From NCBI RefSeq assembly GCF_000621665.1, contig NZ_JHXQ01000021.1, positions 17,058 to 81,057 on the forward strand: DNA of 64,000 nucleotides. Direction: 5' to 3'. The notes beneath the pieces were generated by a model. That model was not told the DNA's origin. It worked only from the letters and a program-made list of their open reading frames with translations, and made no database searches. This document shows, piece after piece, positions 1 to 7,477 of the stretch (its first letter is position 1; every line of letters begins with the position of its first letter). The stretch is from Allorhizobium undicola ORS 992 = ATCC 700741. Its GTDB lineage: Bacteria > Pseudomonadota > Alphaproteobacteria > Rhizobiales > Rhizobiaceae. A program made the position numbers and the translations under genes.

Positions 1-637
1 CCAGGGCGCGCTGAAGATCGGCAGCAGGCGTGGGAACACCGCGAACGACGCCCGTATAGCTCAATTTGGCGCGAATACCGGCATCGGCCAACGCCTCCAG
101 TTCAGCCTGCACGTCGTTGTAATCCCGCAAACCATGCGACCAGTTGTGGCAGGTGGTAATGCCTGCATTGATCGCTTCGAGGGCGGCATATTGCACGGCC
201 GTATTGTGATCTTCCACCGAATAGAAGGGCAGGAGATCATGGCGGTTGAAGTAATCGGTGGCGTCATTCACCATGCCGCGCCACAGGCTGTTCCACATAT
301 GCCAGTGGGTATCGACAAAGCCCGGCATGACGATCATGCCTGCGGCGTCGATCAAATCGGCCTTCGGCGCTTCTATATGCTCGGCGACGGCGACGATCTT
401 GCCGTCCTTGATATGGACATCGCCCTTGACGAGGTCCTTCATGGCCGGATCGACCGGCAGGACATAGCCGCCACGCAGCAGGATCTCGCCCGAAGAGGGC
501 TTTGCGCTGGACGTCCCGGCGGCGGCGGGGCTGGAAATCCCGCTCGCCAAAAAAGGTCCAAGAACGGTGGCGCTCATGGCCGCAAGGGCATGGCGGCGCG
601 AGAGTTTGGGTGTTTTCGGATTGCAGCAGTCACACAT
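1..637 (-). CDS. Tat-exported amidohydrolase, partial (C-terminus off the window)
   Basis: Only the first 212 codons lie inside the window. The N-terminus has a twin-arginine motif (SRRHALA, residues 13-19), a hydrophobic stretch and an Ala-rich cleavage region, so export to the periplasm is predicted. The mature part begins like the amidohydrolase superfamily (atrazine chlorohydrolase/cytosine deaminase type): a small beta domain with GKIVAV, then the metal-binding HxH in VDTHWHMW near residue 97. The ATG at 637 is preceded by a good GGGGGAGA ribosome site, and starting at the next Met would remove the RR motif. Members of this family hydrolyse C-N or C-Cl bonds of heterocycles; the substrate cannot be told here. 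A LysR regulator lies 250 bp upstream on the same strand and may control it. Confidence 0.8.
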   Translation of the reverse strand, partial: MCDCCNPKTPKLSRRHALAAMSATVLGPFLASGISSPAAAGTSSAKPSSGEILLRGGYVLPVDPAMKDLVKGDVHIKDGKIVAVAEHIEAPKADLIDAAGMIVMPGFVDTHWHMWNSLWRGMVNDATDYFNRHDLLPFYSVEDHNTAVQYAALEAINAGITTCHNWSHGLRDYNDVQAELEALADAGIRAKLSYTGVVRGVPTPAADLQRAL

Positions 638-888
638 GTTGTCTCCCCCGGATCAGGCAACCAATTCGCACGGTATTCGCGCAATGGCTGCAAAGCAAAG
701 GACGGCGCCGCGCCATCGCAATGACTGGCGCGCAGCTGCAAGTCCCCGTTTATCTTGCAATTTCATCCCGGATACCGTGCAGCAGACCCCGCCGCGCGCA
801 CCGATGACAGCACCGCTTGCCGGTCGAAGACTGAAGGCATTTCCTGCCGGGATTGTGAAGGAGAGGTAACAGCACGTTCGCGCTGCAA

Positions 889-1839
889 TCAAATCGTTTC
901 CAGCGCGAGCCTGTATAAGCGCGGTTTATGTTGCGCGTGCACATCGGCAAGACAAAGCCTGATCCTGGCCCGCAACCAGGCCAGCCCCGGATCATCCTGC
1001 AAGCGGGAATGCCACTGCATGACGAGCCGAACCCGCGGAATGGCGATGGGCGGCTCGAACAGTTTGAGATCACAGAAGGAGCCGTACAGCTCTGCCGTCA
1101 TGCCCGGCAGCGTGGCCAGACGCCTCGTTCCGGAAATGAAAAACGGCACGAGGGAGAAATTGTCGAGCTTCACGGCGATCCGGCGGGCAACGCCGTACCG
1201 CGCAAAAAGGCGATCCGGCAGATAGGGCCTTGCCATGGGCCTGACAAAAACCTCGATATGGTCTGCGGCCGCATAATCCTCGAGCGTGATGGCATCGCCA
1301 TCCCAGCTTTTCGCACAGGCGATGACGCAATGCTCCTCTTCAACCAGCAATTCGCGCGGGTGGTCCGGGGAGCAGTGAATTTCCGGCACCACGACCAGAT
1401 CGACCTCTCCAGACTCCAGCCGCTCGCCAAGATTTCCGGAGGGCGTGGCAATCTCCAGACGCAGGAAAGGGGCAAGCTGGGAAATCTGCTGGAGCGGTTT
1501 TGCCAGCAGCCCCGCAACCACCGTGTCGGCTGCAAGCAGGCTGAAATCACGGTCGGCGACATCCGGGTCAAAGCTCGGAGGGGCTATGATTGTCGCATCG
1601 ATGCTGCGCAGCATGTTGGCCACGGGCGCAGCGAGCGTCTCGGCCAGAGGCGACAGAATGGACTTGCCATTGCGGGTAATCAACAGCGGATCGCCGAAAT
1701 ACTGGCGCAGACGCGCCAGGGCCGCACTCATCGCAGGCTGCGTCACGTTCACCGCGCCTGCCGCACGCGAAACACTTTGCAGCCTGAGCAATGCGTCCAG
1801 CGCCACCAGCAGGTTGAGGTCAAGTCCCCTGTATTTCAT
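889..1839 (-). CDS. LysR-family transcriptional regulator (NodD-like subgroup)
   Basis: This 316-residue protein has the usual LysR layout. An N-terminal winged helix-turn-helix covers residues 5-65 (LNLLVALDALL, then SVSRAAGAVNVTQPAMSAAL), followed by an effector-binding domain with the family-typical mix of DLVVVPE and late basic segments. The opening MKYRGLDLNLLVALDALL is characteristic of the NodD/SyrM-like subgroup common in Rhizobiales. The start is the ATG at 1839. It is upstream of, and co-oriented with, the exported amidohydrolase (252 bp gap), which is its most likely target. The effector is unknown. Confidence 0.88.
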   Translation of the reverse strand: MKYRGLDLNLLVALDALLRLQSVSRAAGAVNVTQPAMSAALARLRQYFGDPLLITRNGKSILSPLAETLAAPVANMLRSIDATIIAPPSFDPDVADRDFSLLAADTVVAGLLAKPLQQISQLAPFLRLEIATPSGNLGERLESGEVDLVVVPEIHCSPDHPRELLVEEEHCVIACAKSWDGDAITLEDYAAADHIEVFVRPMARPYLPDRLFARYGVARRIAVKLDNFSLVPFFISGTRRLATLPGMTAELYGSFCDLKLFEPPIAIPRVRLVMQWHSRLQDDPGLAWLRARIRLCLADVHAQHKPRLYRLALETI

Positions 1840-2014
1840 CGCTCCCAGTCCGCACAGCCCTCAAGCATTTCCAGAAGAAAAACGAGTTCTTACCTCCGCA
1901 AATGCCCTACAGCGCCCCTGCATTTCAACAGAAGCAGGGGCGCTTTGTTCCTCAAGGTGAATTTGAACACTCCTGCCCCGGTTAGTTCCATGGTCTATTC
2001 CACCTGAAGCAAAG

Positions 2015-2040
2015 GTATTTTTCAATCGGAGATCCCGATT
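2015..2040 (-). terminator. Weak stem-loop after the Gfo/Idh gene
   Basis: Read on the minus strand, directly after the stop codon at 2041, there is a 6-bp stem AATCGG/CCGATT with a 5-nt loop followed by GAAAAAT. The stem is short and the U-tract is interrupted, so this is only a possible terminator. Confidence 0.35.
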
Positions 2041-3213
2041 TTATTGGTAATCCACCCAGACGCCGCCGAGATCGGCCGAGCGAACGCAATTTTCCACCCA
2101 GCGCACCCCTTCCACGCCAGCCTCTATGCCGGGATAGCGAATTGTCGCCAGACGGGCCATATCGTTGTCGTTGCAGGCCTCCATGGCGATTGCGAAGCGG
2201 TCGTAGAGGTTGGCCCAGGCCTCGAACAGGCCTTCGGGATGGCCGCCGCCAATCCTGTCATCGGCAAGCGCGTTCGGGTGGAGATAGCCCATGCCGCGCT
2301 CCAGAATACGCACCGGCTCGCCCTGAACCTCGAAGCGCAGCTGGTTCGGTTGCTCGTCCCACCATTCGATGGATGCTTTCGAGCCGACGATGCGCACCTT
2401 CTGGCCGTGCATGGAGCCACAATTGATGGCGCTGGACCAGACAGTGCCGAAGGCGCCGTTATCATATTCCATCAGGGTCATGGCATTGTCTTCAAGCGGT
2501 GCGCGGGTCTTCACGAAGCTTTGGCGGGCGCAAAGCAGCCGCTTGATATGAAGATGCGGCAGGATGACTTCCGACAGATAAAGCGGATGCGTGCCAATAT
2601 CGCCCAGCACATAGCTCGGCCCGGCAAATTTCGGATCGACGCGCCAGCGGGCGGCGGGATTTTGCAGTTCCACGGCCTCGTTGTGAAAACCATGCGCGAA
2701 CTGCAGGTTGACCAGACGAATATCGCCGAGTTCCCCCGCGGCCACCAGTTCGCGGGCATGTTCGATCACCTGATGGCCGCTATAGCCGTAAGTAACGCCG
2801 ACGATACGGCCGCGCTCCTGCGCAATACGGCGAAGGTCTTCGGCCTCGGCCACCGTGAAGCAGAGCGGCTTTTCGCAAATCACATGCAATCCGCTTTCCA
2901 GCGCCGCCCTCGTGATCTCATAATGGGTATTGTTTGGCGTCGCGATCGAGACCGCCTCTATCCCATCGGCACGCTTCGCCTCCTCTGCAAAAAGCGTGCG
3001 CCAGTCGGCATAGCAGCGCGAAGCGTCGAGCCCGAGATCCACGCCGAAGGCACGTCCGCGCTCGGCATCGAGGTCGAAGGCACCTGCGACCAGCTCGAAA
3101 TAGCGGTCGCGAAGGGCAGCACATCGATGGATGTAACCGATCTGGCTGCCACGCCCACCACCCACCATGGCCCAGCGCAAGGCCCGTTTCGTCTGACGAG
3201 TTCCGTAAATCAT
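2041..3213 (-). CDS. Gfo/Idh/MocA-family NAD(P)-dependent oxidoreductase
   Basis: Residues 1-130 of this 390-residue protein form a Rossmann fold (WAMVGGGRGSQIGYIH near residue 14) with the Gfo/Idh signature CEKPLCF near residue 110. The C-terminal alpha/beta domain carries the family LGDIGTHPLYL motif, whose Asp/His are the usual catalytic positions. The ATG at 3213 is preferred over an upstream in-frame start at 3252 because it has an AGGAT ribosome site and aligns with the family N-terminus. Such enzymes oxidise sugars, inositols or their derivatives. The neighbouring IolE-like isomerase and LacI regulator suggest a cyclitol or sugar pathway, but the substrate is not determined. A long dyad lies 80 bp upstream of the start. 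Confidence 0.85.
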   Translation of the reverse strand: MIYGTRQTKRALRWAMVGGGRGSQIGYIHRCAALRDRYFELVAGAFDLDAERGRAFGVDLGLDASRCYADWRTLFAEEAKRADGIEAVSIATPNNTHYEITRAALESGLHVICEKPLCFTVAEAEDLRRIAQERGRIVGVTYGYSGHQVIEHARELVAAGELGDIRLVNLQFAHGFHNEAVELQNPAARWRVDPKFAGPSYVLGDIGTHPLYLSEVILPHLHIKRLLCARQSFVKTRAPLEDNAMTLMEYDNGAFGTVWSSAINCGSMHGQKVRIVGSKASIEWWDEQPNQLRFEVQGEPVRILERGMGYLHPNALADDRIGGGHPEGLFEAWANLYDRFAIAMEACNDNDMARLATIRYPGIEAGVEGVRWVENCVRSADLGGVWVDYQ

Positions 3214-3292
3214 GATCTTTATCCTGAGCTTGTGGTGTCGATCTTGTGGCAAGGCGCAAGAATGAACAGGCGTCCCACCTTGCAGAAATCAA

Positions 3293-3325
3293 AATATCTC
3301 AATAATATCGGTATCTTGAGATATT
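3293..3325. promoter_or_regulatory. Candidate operator: 10-bp perfect inverted repeat upstream of the Gfo/Idh gene
   Basis: AATATCTCAA at 3293-3302 and TTGAGATATT at 3316-3325 are perfect reverse complements separated by 13 bp. The dyad lies 80 bp upstream of the ATG at 3213, is AT-rich and has no poly-T tail in the gene direction, so it looks more like a regulator site than a terminator. The cognate protein is not known. Confidence 0.5.
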
Positions 3326-3375
3326 AAAAAAGGAATGGTCAGGGTCATTGACCGTGGCGCCCGCCTCTTCCTGGG

Positions 3376-3471
3376 AGCCTTTCACTGTTTCACGGAAACG
3401 GTGAAAGGCTCTAGCTGTCTGTTTCGACGCATTTCCGGACGCAAAACCGAATACACTTTTGCTGGAAATGC
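3376..3471. repeat. Modular palindromic repeat (B-like hairpin plus A module)
   Basis: A hairpin with 10-bp arms (AGCCTTTCAC at 3376-3385, GTGAAAGGCT at 3401-3410) is followed by CTAG, a short linker, and an A-module palindrome at 3429-3471 that runs from GCATTTCCGG to CTGGAAATGC. The A module recurs at 52208, 54026 and 63690, and in tandem at 47094 and 54653. It lies in the gap between the isomerase and Gfo/Idh genes. Confidence 0.75.
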
Positions 3472-3489
3472 TCTAAGAGCCGAGGCAGG

Positions 3490-4413
3490 TTAAAAACCGA
3501 CGCTTCCAAGATAGTCGCGGCTGAGCTTCACATCGGCAAGGCTGCCGTCCGCATTGCGCGGATCGCGCTCCTGCTCCACGGTGATGAAGCCCTGATAGTC
3601 CAGTCGCGTCAGAAGGTCGCGAATGGCGGGATAATCGATGCAACCCTTGCCGATCGGGCACATCACGCCTTGCGCGCAGGCTTCGAAAAAACGAATTCGC
3701 TCACCCATCACGCGCTCGAAAACCGGCCTGTCTATATCCTTGAAATGAATGTAGTCGAGCCGGTCGGCGTATTTTTCCAGCGTTGCCACCGGGTCCATGC
3801 CCGCATACCACGTATGTCCGGTATCCAGGCAGAAGCCCGCAACCTCCTTTGGAATATCGCGGGCAAGCCGCTCGATCTCGTCTTCAAATTCGATATAGCC
3901 CCCGGCATGGGGGTGAATGGTGGCGCGCACGCCATAGGCCGTGCGGGCAAGATCGGCAATGGCGCGGATATTGTCCATCATGCCCTGCCAGTCGCGGTCA
4001 TTCAGCCGGGGGGCGCGATCGCTGTGACCGGCGGCATAATCACGCTCGTCATGGCCCCAGTCCATGACGGTCAGATAAGGGGCGGGAAAGCGCTGGCCCG
4101 CCGCCTGCGGCGGACGCGGCAGCTTCGTGATCAAGGCGCAGATCTCATGCGTCTGACGCAGCAATTCCTCGCGATTGTCCGGCGAAACGAGGTCATGAAA
4201 TATCGTACCCGCGACGATATAAAGACCCCGGCTGGTCAGCGCCTGCGATACCTTGCCGATGTCGAGCGGCACATAGCCATAAGGCCCAAGCTCCATGCCG
4301 CCATAGCCTGCCGCCTTTACCTCGTCGAAGACAAGCTCCCAGGCAGGCAGGTTGGGGTTGCGCACGTCGTCAACGCCCCAGCAGCACGGGGCCGTGGTGA
4401 TGGTAATGCTCAT
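3490..4413 (-). CDS. Sugar phosphate isomerase/epimerase family protein (IolE-like TIM barrel)
   Basis: This is a 307-residue AP-endonuclease-2/xylose-isomerase-like TIM barrel. The N-terminus (APCCWGVDD, then GYGGMELGPYGY near residue 40) resembles 2-keto-myo-inositol dehydratase IolE. Candidate metal ligands include His in IHPHAGG, the Asp/His in LDTGHTWY, and the Glu in TVEQERDP near the C-terminus. The ATG at 4413 has a strong AGGAAGGA ribosome site; a longer reading from 4440 lacks this. It lies upstream of and co-oriented with the Gfo/Idh gene, and divergent from a LacI regulator whose dyad operator lies between them. IolE-type dehydration or an epimerisation are both possible. Confidence 0.82.
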   Translation of the reverse strand: MSITITTAPCCWGVDDVRNPNLPAWELVFDEVKAAGYGGMELGPYGYVPLDIGKVSQALTSRGLYIVAGTIFHDLVSPDNREELLRQTHEICALITKLPRPPQAAGQRFPAPYLTVMDWGHDERDYAAGHSDRAPRLNDRDWQGMMDNIRAIADLARTAYGVRATIHPHAGGYIEFEDEIERLARDIPKEVAGFCLDTGHTWYAGMDPVATLEKYADRLDYIHFKDIDRPVFERVMGERIRFFEACAQGVMCPIGKGCIDYPAIRDLLTRLDYQGFITVEQERDPRNADGSLADVKLSRDYLGSVGF

Positions 4414-4502
4414 GATGGTTCGGTCCTTCCTCGGCGCCATGGGGTGAATGGCGCCCCTCCACGGCCAGAATTAGCGATTCCGGCCTGCTTTACAAAGCGC
4501 CG

Positions 4503-4524
4503 TTTTGATGGGATTCCATCAAAA
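4503..4524. promoter_or_regulatory. Candidate LacI-type operator, perfect 22-bp dyad
   Basis: TTTTGATGG (4503-4511) and CCATCAAAA (4516-4524) are perfect 9-bp inverted repeats around GATT. The dyad is 18 bp upstream of the LacI-family gene and 90 bp upstream of the divergent isomerase gene, the expected place for autoregulation and control of the catabolic genes. Confidence 0.7.
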
Positions 4525-4541
4525 TCGGAGAGAGGGCGTCA

Positions 4542-5555
4542 ATGGTCGGACGAAAGGTCAGCATTGCCGATATAGCAACCGCCGCCGGCGTCTCAACGGC
4601 AACGGTGGACCGGGTGCTGAACAGGCGCGGCGGCGTGAGCGCCATGAAGGAAGATCGCGTGCTGGCCGCCGCGCGTTTGCTTGGCATGGATCGCGCCCTC
4701 GACCGGCCGCCATCCCGGACGCTCCGCATTGCGGTGCTGATCCAGACGCCGGCCAATCCGTTTCATGCCGCGCTGCGGGAAGGGCTCGACCTTGCCGCGC
4801 GGATCTATGCCGCCTTCAACATGCAGTTCTTCGTGCATCACATCGACCCGAAAAACCCGGCGGGTATTGCCGCCACCGTGCGCGAATGCCACGCCTATAA
4901 CGGCCTCATCATCACCAGCCCCGATGACGAGCGCATCCGGGAGGCGATAAAAGCCCTGTCACGCACGATCCCGGTGGTTACGCTGGCCACCGATGTGGCC
5001 GGTTGCGGGCGGGCGGCCTATATCGGCCCTGACGACCATAAGTCCGGGCGCGTCGCGGGCGACCTCATGGGGCTTTTCTTAGGGCAGGAGGGCGGACGCC
5101 TGCTGATTGTCGCGGGCTCGCGCGACATTACCGGCCATCGGCAGCGGGAGGCCGGATTTCGACAGATCATCGCCGAACGCTATCCCGCCTGTCACGTCAT
5201 GGCGGTGCTTGAAACGGGCGAGGAGCAGGCGGCGGCAGGGCGCGTGGTGGAAGTTGCATTCCGGCAGGATCCGGCCCTGCGCGGCATCTATCACCTGTCC
5301 GCCGGAGCAGGCCCCATCGTCGTGGCGTTGCAGCGGCTTGGAAGGCTCGCCGATACGGTCATCATCACCCATGAATTGACGGAGGATCGCCGACGCCTCC
5401 TCAAGGCGCGCAGGCTTGCTGCCGTCATCGACCAGCAACCGCTGCTGGAGGCACGCATGGCGGTGGAAACCATGGCAAAACTCCATGGACGCATGGCGGG
5501 CGAGGCCGCTTCCGTCGCCACCGACATCCAGATTTTCCTTGCGGAAAATGCTTGA
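4542..5555 (+). CDS. LacI-family transcriptional regulator
   Basis: This 337-residue protein has an N-terminal LacI helix-turn-helix (residues 6-29, VSIADIATAAGVSTATVDRV followed by LNRR hinge entry) and a periplasmic-binding-protein-like effector domain (LRIAVLIQTPANPFHAALREG from about residue 66). The GAGAG ribosome site overlaps the end of the operator region. The effector is probably a sugar or cyclitol given the divergent isomerase and oxidoreductase genes. No transporter gene for such a substrate is adjacent. Confidence 0.9.
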   Translation: MVGRKVSIADIATAAGVSTATVDRVLNRRGGVSAMKEDRVLAAARLLGMDRALDRPPSRTLRIAVLIQTPANPFHAALREGLDLAARIYAAFNMQFFVHHIDPKNPAGIAATVRECHAYNGLIITSPDDERIREAIKALSRTIPVVTLATDVAGCGRAAYIGPDDHKSGRVAGDLMGLFLGQEGGRLLIVAGSRDITGHRQREAGFRQIIAERYPACHVMAVLETGEEQAAAGRVVEVAFRQDPALRGIYHLSAGAGPIVVALQRLGRLADTVIITHELTEDRRRLLKARRLAAVIDQQPLLEARMAVETMAKLHGRMAGEAASVATDIQIFLAENA

Positions 5556-5628
5556 TACATCCACTGCCTGAGACAGGTCCCCGAACCAGGCGAGAAATGC
5601 AGGTTTCAAAAGCCTGCCGAAAGCCCGG

Positions 5629-6213
5629 TCAGCGGGAAAGGAGCGTTTCAATCATCTCCACCAGCAGGCCGCCTGCCTTTTCCAGCGCCCCGGAATTGTC
5701 GATATGCACCACATGGTAATTGCCGTGGAGGGCGAGGGAAGCGCGTGACAGCCTTGCCAGAATATCACCCCGGCTTTCGCGCCCGCGCGCTTCAAGCCGG
5801 TCCGCCAGCACCTCGGGCCTTGCCGTCACATTCACCACCGTCATGGCCCTGAAGACGCGGGCGAAAAGCGGCAAAACCGAGCGCGAACCGTTGACCACCA
5901 CGATCCGCCCGTTTGCCACATGCCCGCCGACATCGGCGGGAATGGCATAGCGCAAACCATGGGCCTGCCACTCCACCGAAAAGAGGCCCTGCGCCTTCAT
6001 GGCATCAAATTGATCCGCGCAAAGCGGCTGATGGTTTTCTCCTCCAGCCTCGGCGGGACGTGTAATGAAGCGGCGCACGAAATGGACGCGACGATCGTGA
6101 AGGAAATGATTGCGGGCGAAATCGATCAGGCTGTCCTTGCCCGCCCCTGACGGCCCCACCACCACGAGAAGGCAGCCTGCGCCCTGATCCGGATGCGATG
6201 AATTATCCCCCAT
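5629..6213 (-). CDS. phnN: Ribose 1,5-bisphosphate phosphokinase PhnN
   Basis: PhnN makes 5-phosphoribosyl-1-diphosphate (PRPP) from ribose 1,5-bisphosphate and ATP, the last step of the C-P lyase pathway. The 194-residue protein has a guanylate-kinase-like P-loop near its N-terminus (VVGPSGAGKDSL, about residues 17-28) and the family segments RRFITRPA and FSVEWQAHGLRYAIP. The ATG at 6213 follows a perfect 45-bp palindrome by 10 bp. It is the last gene of the phn group on this strand, 114 bp after phnM. Confidence 0.9.
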   Translation of the reverse strand: MGDNSSHPDQGAGCLLVVVGPSGAGKDSLIDFARNHFLHDRRVHFVRRFITRPAEAGGENHQPLCADQFDAMKAQGLFSVEWQAHGLRYAIPADVGGHVANGRIVVVNGSRSVLPLFARVFRAMTVVNVTARPEVLADRLEARGRESRGDILARLSRASLALHGNYHVVHIDNSGALEKAGGLLVEMIETLLSR

Positions 6214-6222
6214 GGACCTTAC

Positions 6223-6267
6223 TAGAGCGCCTTTCGATCTGATTGAATCAGATCGAAAGGCGCTCTA
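6223..6267. repeat. B-module palindrome, 22-bp perfect arms
   Basis: The 22-nt arm starting TAGAGCGCC at 6223 is exactly complementary to the arm ending GGCGCTCTA at 6267, with a single central base at 6245. On the plus strand it is followed by a T-rich run, so it could act as a terminator in that direction. The related B module at 52170-52206 differs by one pair. Confidence 0.85.
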
Positions 6268-6284
6268 ACCTTTTCTTTTTGAAC

Positions 6285-6327
6285 CATAATCTTGTCGATC
6301 CTCGTTCCACTCCGGTCGGATTATGCT
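6285..6327. repeat. C-module palindrome directly after the phnM stop codon
   Basis: On the minus strand the module starts AGCATAATCCGACCGGAGTG and ends GATTATGG, forming a hairpin with terminal GCATAATC/GATTATG arms. It begins at the base next to the phnM stop codon (6328-6330). An almost identical copy is at 52111-52154, also directly after a stop codon and in the same orientation to the gene. Confidence 0.75.
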
Positions 6328-7470
6328 CTAGGCCACCCGCTGGCCCTGCCGCCAGACGCCCCGCACCACGGGAACATCCGTCATGGCCTCGACACGCACC
6401 AGATCGGCGCGCAGACCGGGCGCGATCCGGCCACGATCGTCCAGCCCCACGGTCCGTGCCGGGGTGGCCGTCACCATGGCCAGCGCCTGCGGCAGGCTGA
6501 TGCTCTCGATTGTTTGCGCCAGCAAAAACGGCGCATAGATCAGGCTGAAGGGAATGTAATCGGAAGACAGCACGTCCAGCACGCCGTGCCTGGCGAGATC
6601 GGCTGCGGCGATATTGCCGGAGTGTGAGCCGCCACGCACCACATTCGGCGCTCCCATCAGCACGCTCATGCCAGCCTGATGCGAAGCCACCGCCGCTTCG
6701 AGGCTGGTGGGGAATTCCGCAAGCCGCACGCCATGGCCACGCGCCTCCTCCACATGCTCCAGCGTGGCATCGTCGTGGCTTGCCACGGTAATGCCGCGCT
6801 CGGCGCAAAGCTTTGCCAGGCAATCGCGATGCGGCTGCGAATAGCGCGCCGATATGGCTTTTCTGGCGGCGACGAACGCGGCAAACTGCTCATCGCTCAG
6901 GCCGCGCCTGGTCTTGTAGTAGAGTGTGTATTGCTCCATCGTCTGAAACTGCCGCTGCCCCGGCGAATGATCCATGAGGGAAATCAGCCTGACCTGTGGA
7001 TCCGTTTCGAAATCCGTGAAATGCTCCAGCACATTGGCAGAGGCCACCTCGCAGCGCAGATGCAGGAAATGCTCGGCCCGCAGCCGCCCCTCGCGTCCGG
7101 CAAGCGCGATGCCATCGGCCATGGCGCGCATTTCGCCCCGCTCGAAGCCGCCCTCCTCGTCGGAACCCAGCCGCAGGCAGTCGAACACCGTAGTAATGCC
7201 GGAAGCCGCCACCTGCGCATCATAGGCCTGAATGGCCGCCATTTTGTGCCAGCGCACGCCAGGGCGTGGCGAGTAGTGGCTTTCCAGATGATCGGTATGC
7301 AGTTCCACCAGTCCCGGAATAAGAAAGTCACCGCCAAAATCCTCGCCGATCCGGCTGGCGCCTTCGCCCACCTCGGCAATCACGCCATCGCGTATCACGA
7401 CAGTACCGCCCGGCAGGATACCGTTTTCCAGGACGACCGTTGCATTGTTGAAGACCGTTTCGTTCGTCAT
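6328..7470 (-). CDS. phnM: Alpha-D-ribose 1-methylphosphonate 5-triphosphate diphosphatase PhnM
   Basis: PhnM hydrolyses the 5-triphosphate of ribose 1-phosphonates to the 5-phosphate substrate of the C-P lyase PhnJ, releasing pyrophosphate. The 380-residue amidohydrolase-fold protein has metal-binding His in LVELHTDHLESH (near residue 57), a later SHDDAT segment (near residue 235) and the C-terminal GRIAPGLRADLVRVE typical of the family. It starts 7 bp after the 2H-phosphoesterase gene, indicating co-transcription. The C-P lyase core genes phnGHIJKL are not in the window. Confidence 0.92.
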   Translation of the reverse strand: MTNETVFNNATVVLENGILPGGTVVIRDGVIAEVGEGASRIGEDFGGDFLIPGLVELHTDHLESHYSPRPGVRWHKMAAIQAYDAQVAASGITTVFDCLRLGSDEEGGFERGEMRAMADGIALAGREGRLRAEHFLHLRCEVASANVLEHFTDFETDPQVRLISLMDHSPGQRQFQTMEQYTLYYKTRRGLSDEQFAAFVAARKAISARYSQPHRDCLAKLCAERGITVASHDDATLEHVEEARGHGVRLAEFPTSLEAAVASHQAGMSVLMGAPNVVRGGSHSGNIAAADLARHGVLDVLSSDYIPFSLIYAPFLLAQTIESISLPQALAMVTATPARTVGLDDRGRIAPGLRADLVRVEAMTDVPVVRGVWRQGQRVA

Positions 7471-7477
7471 CGCATCC

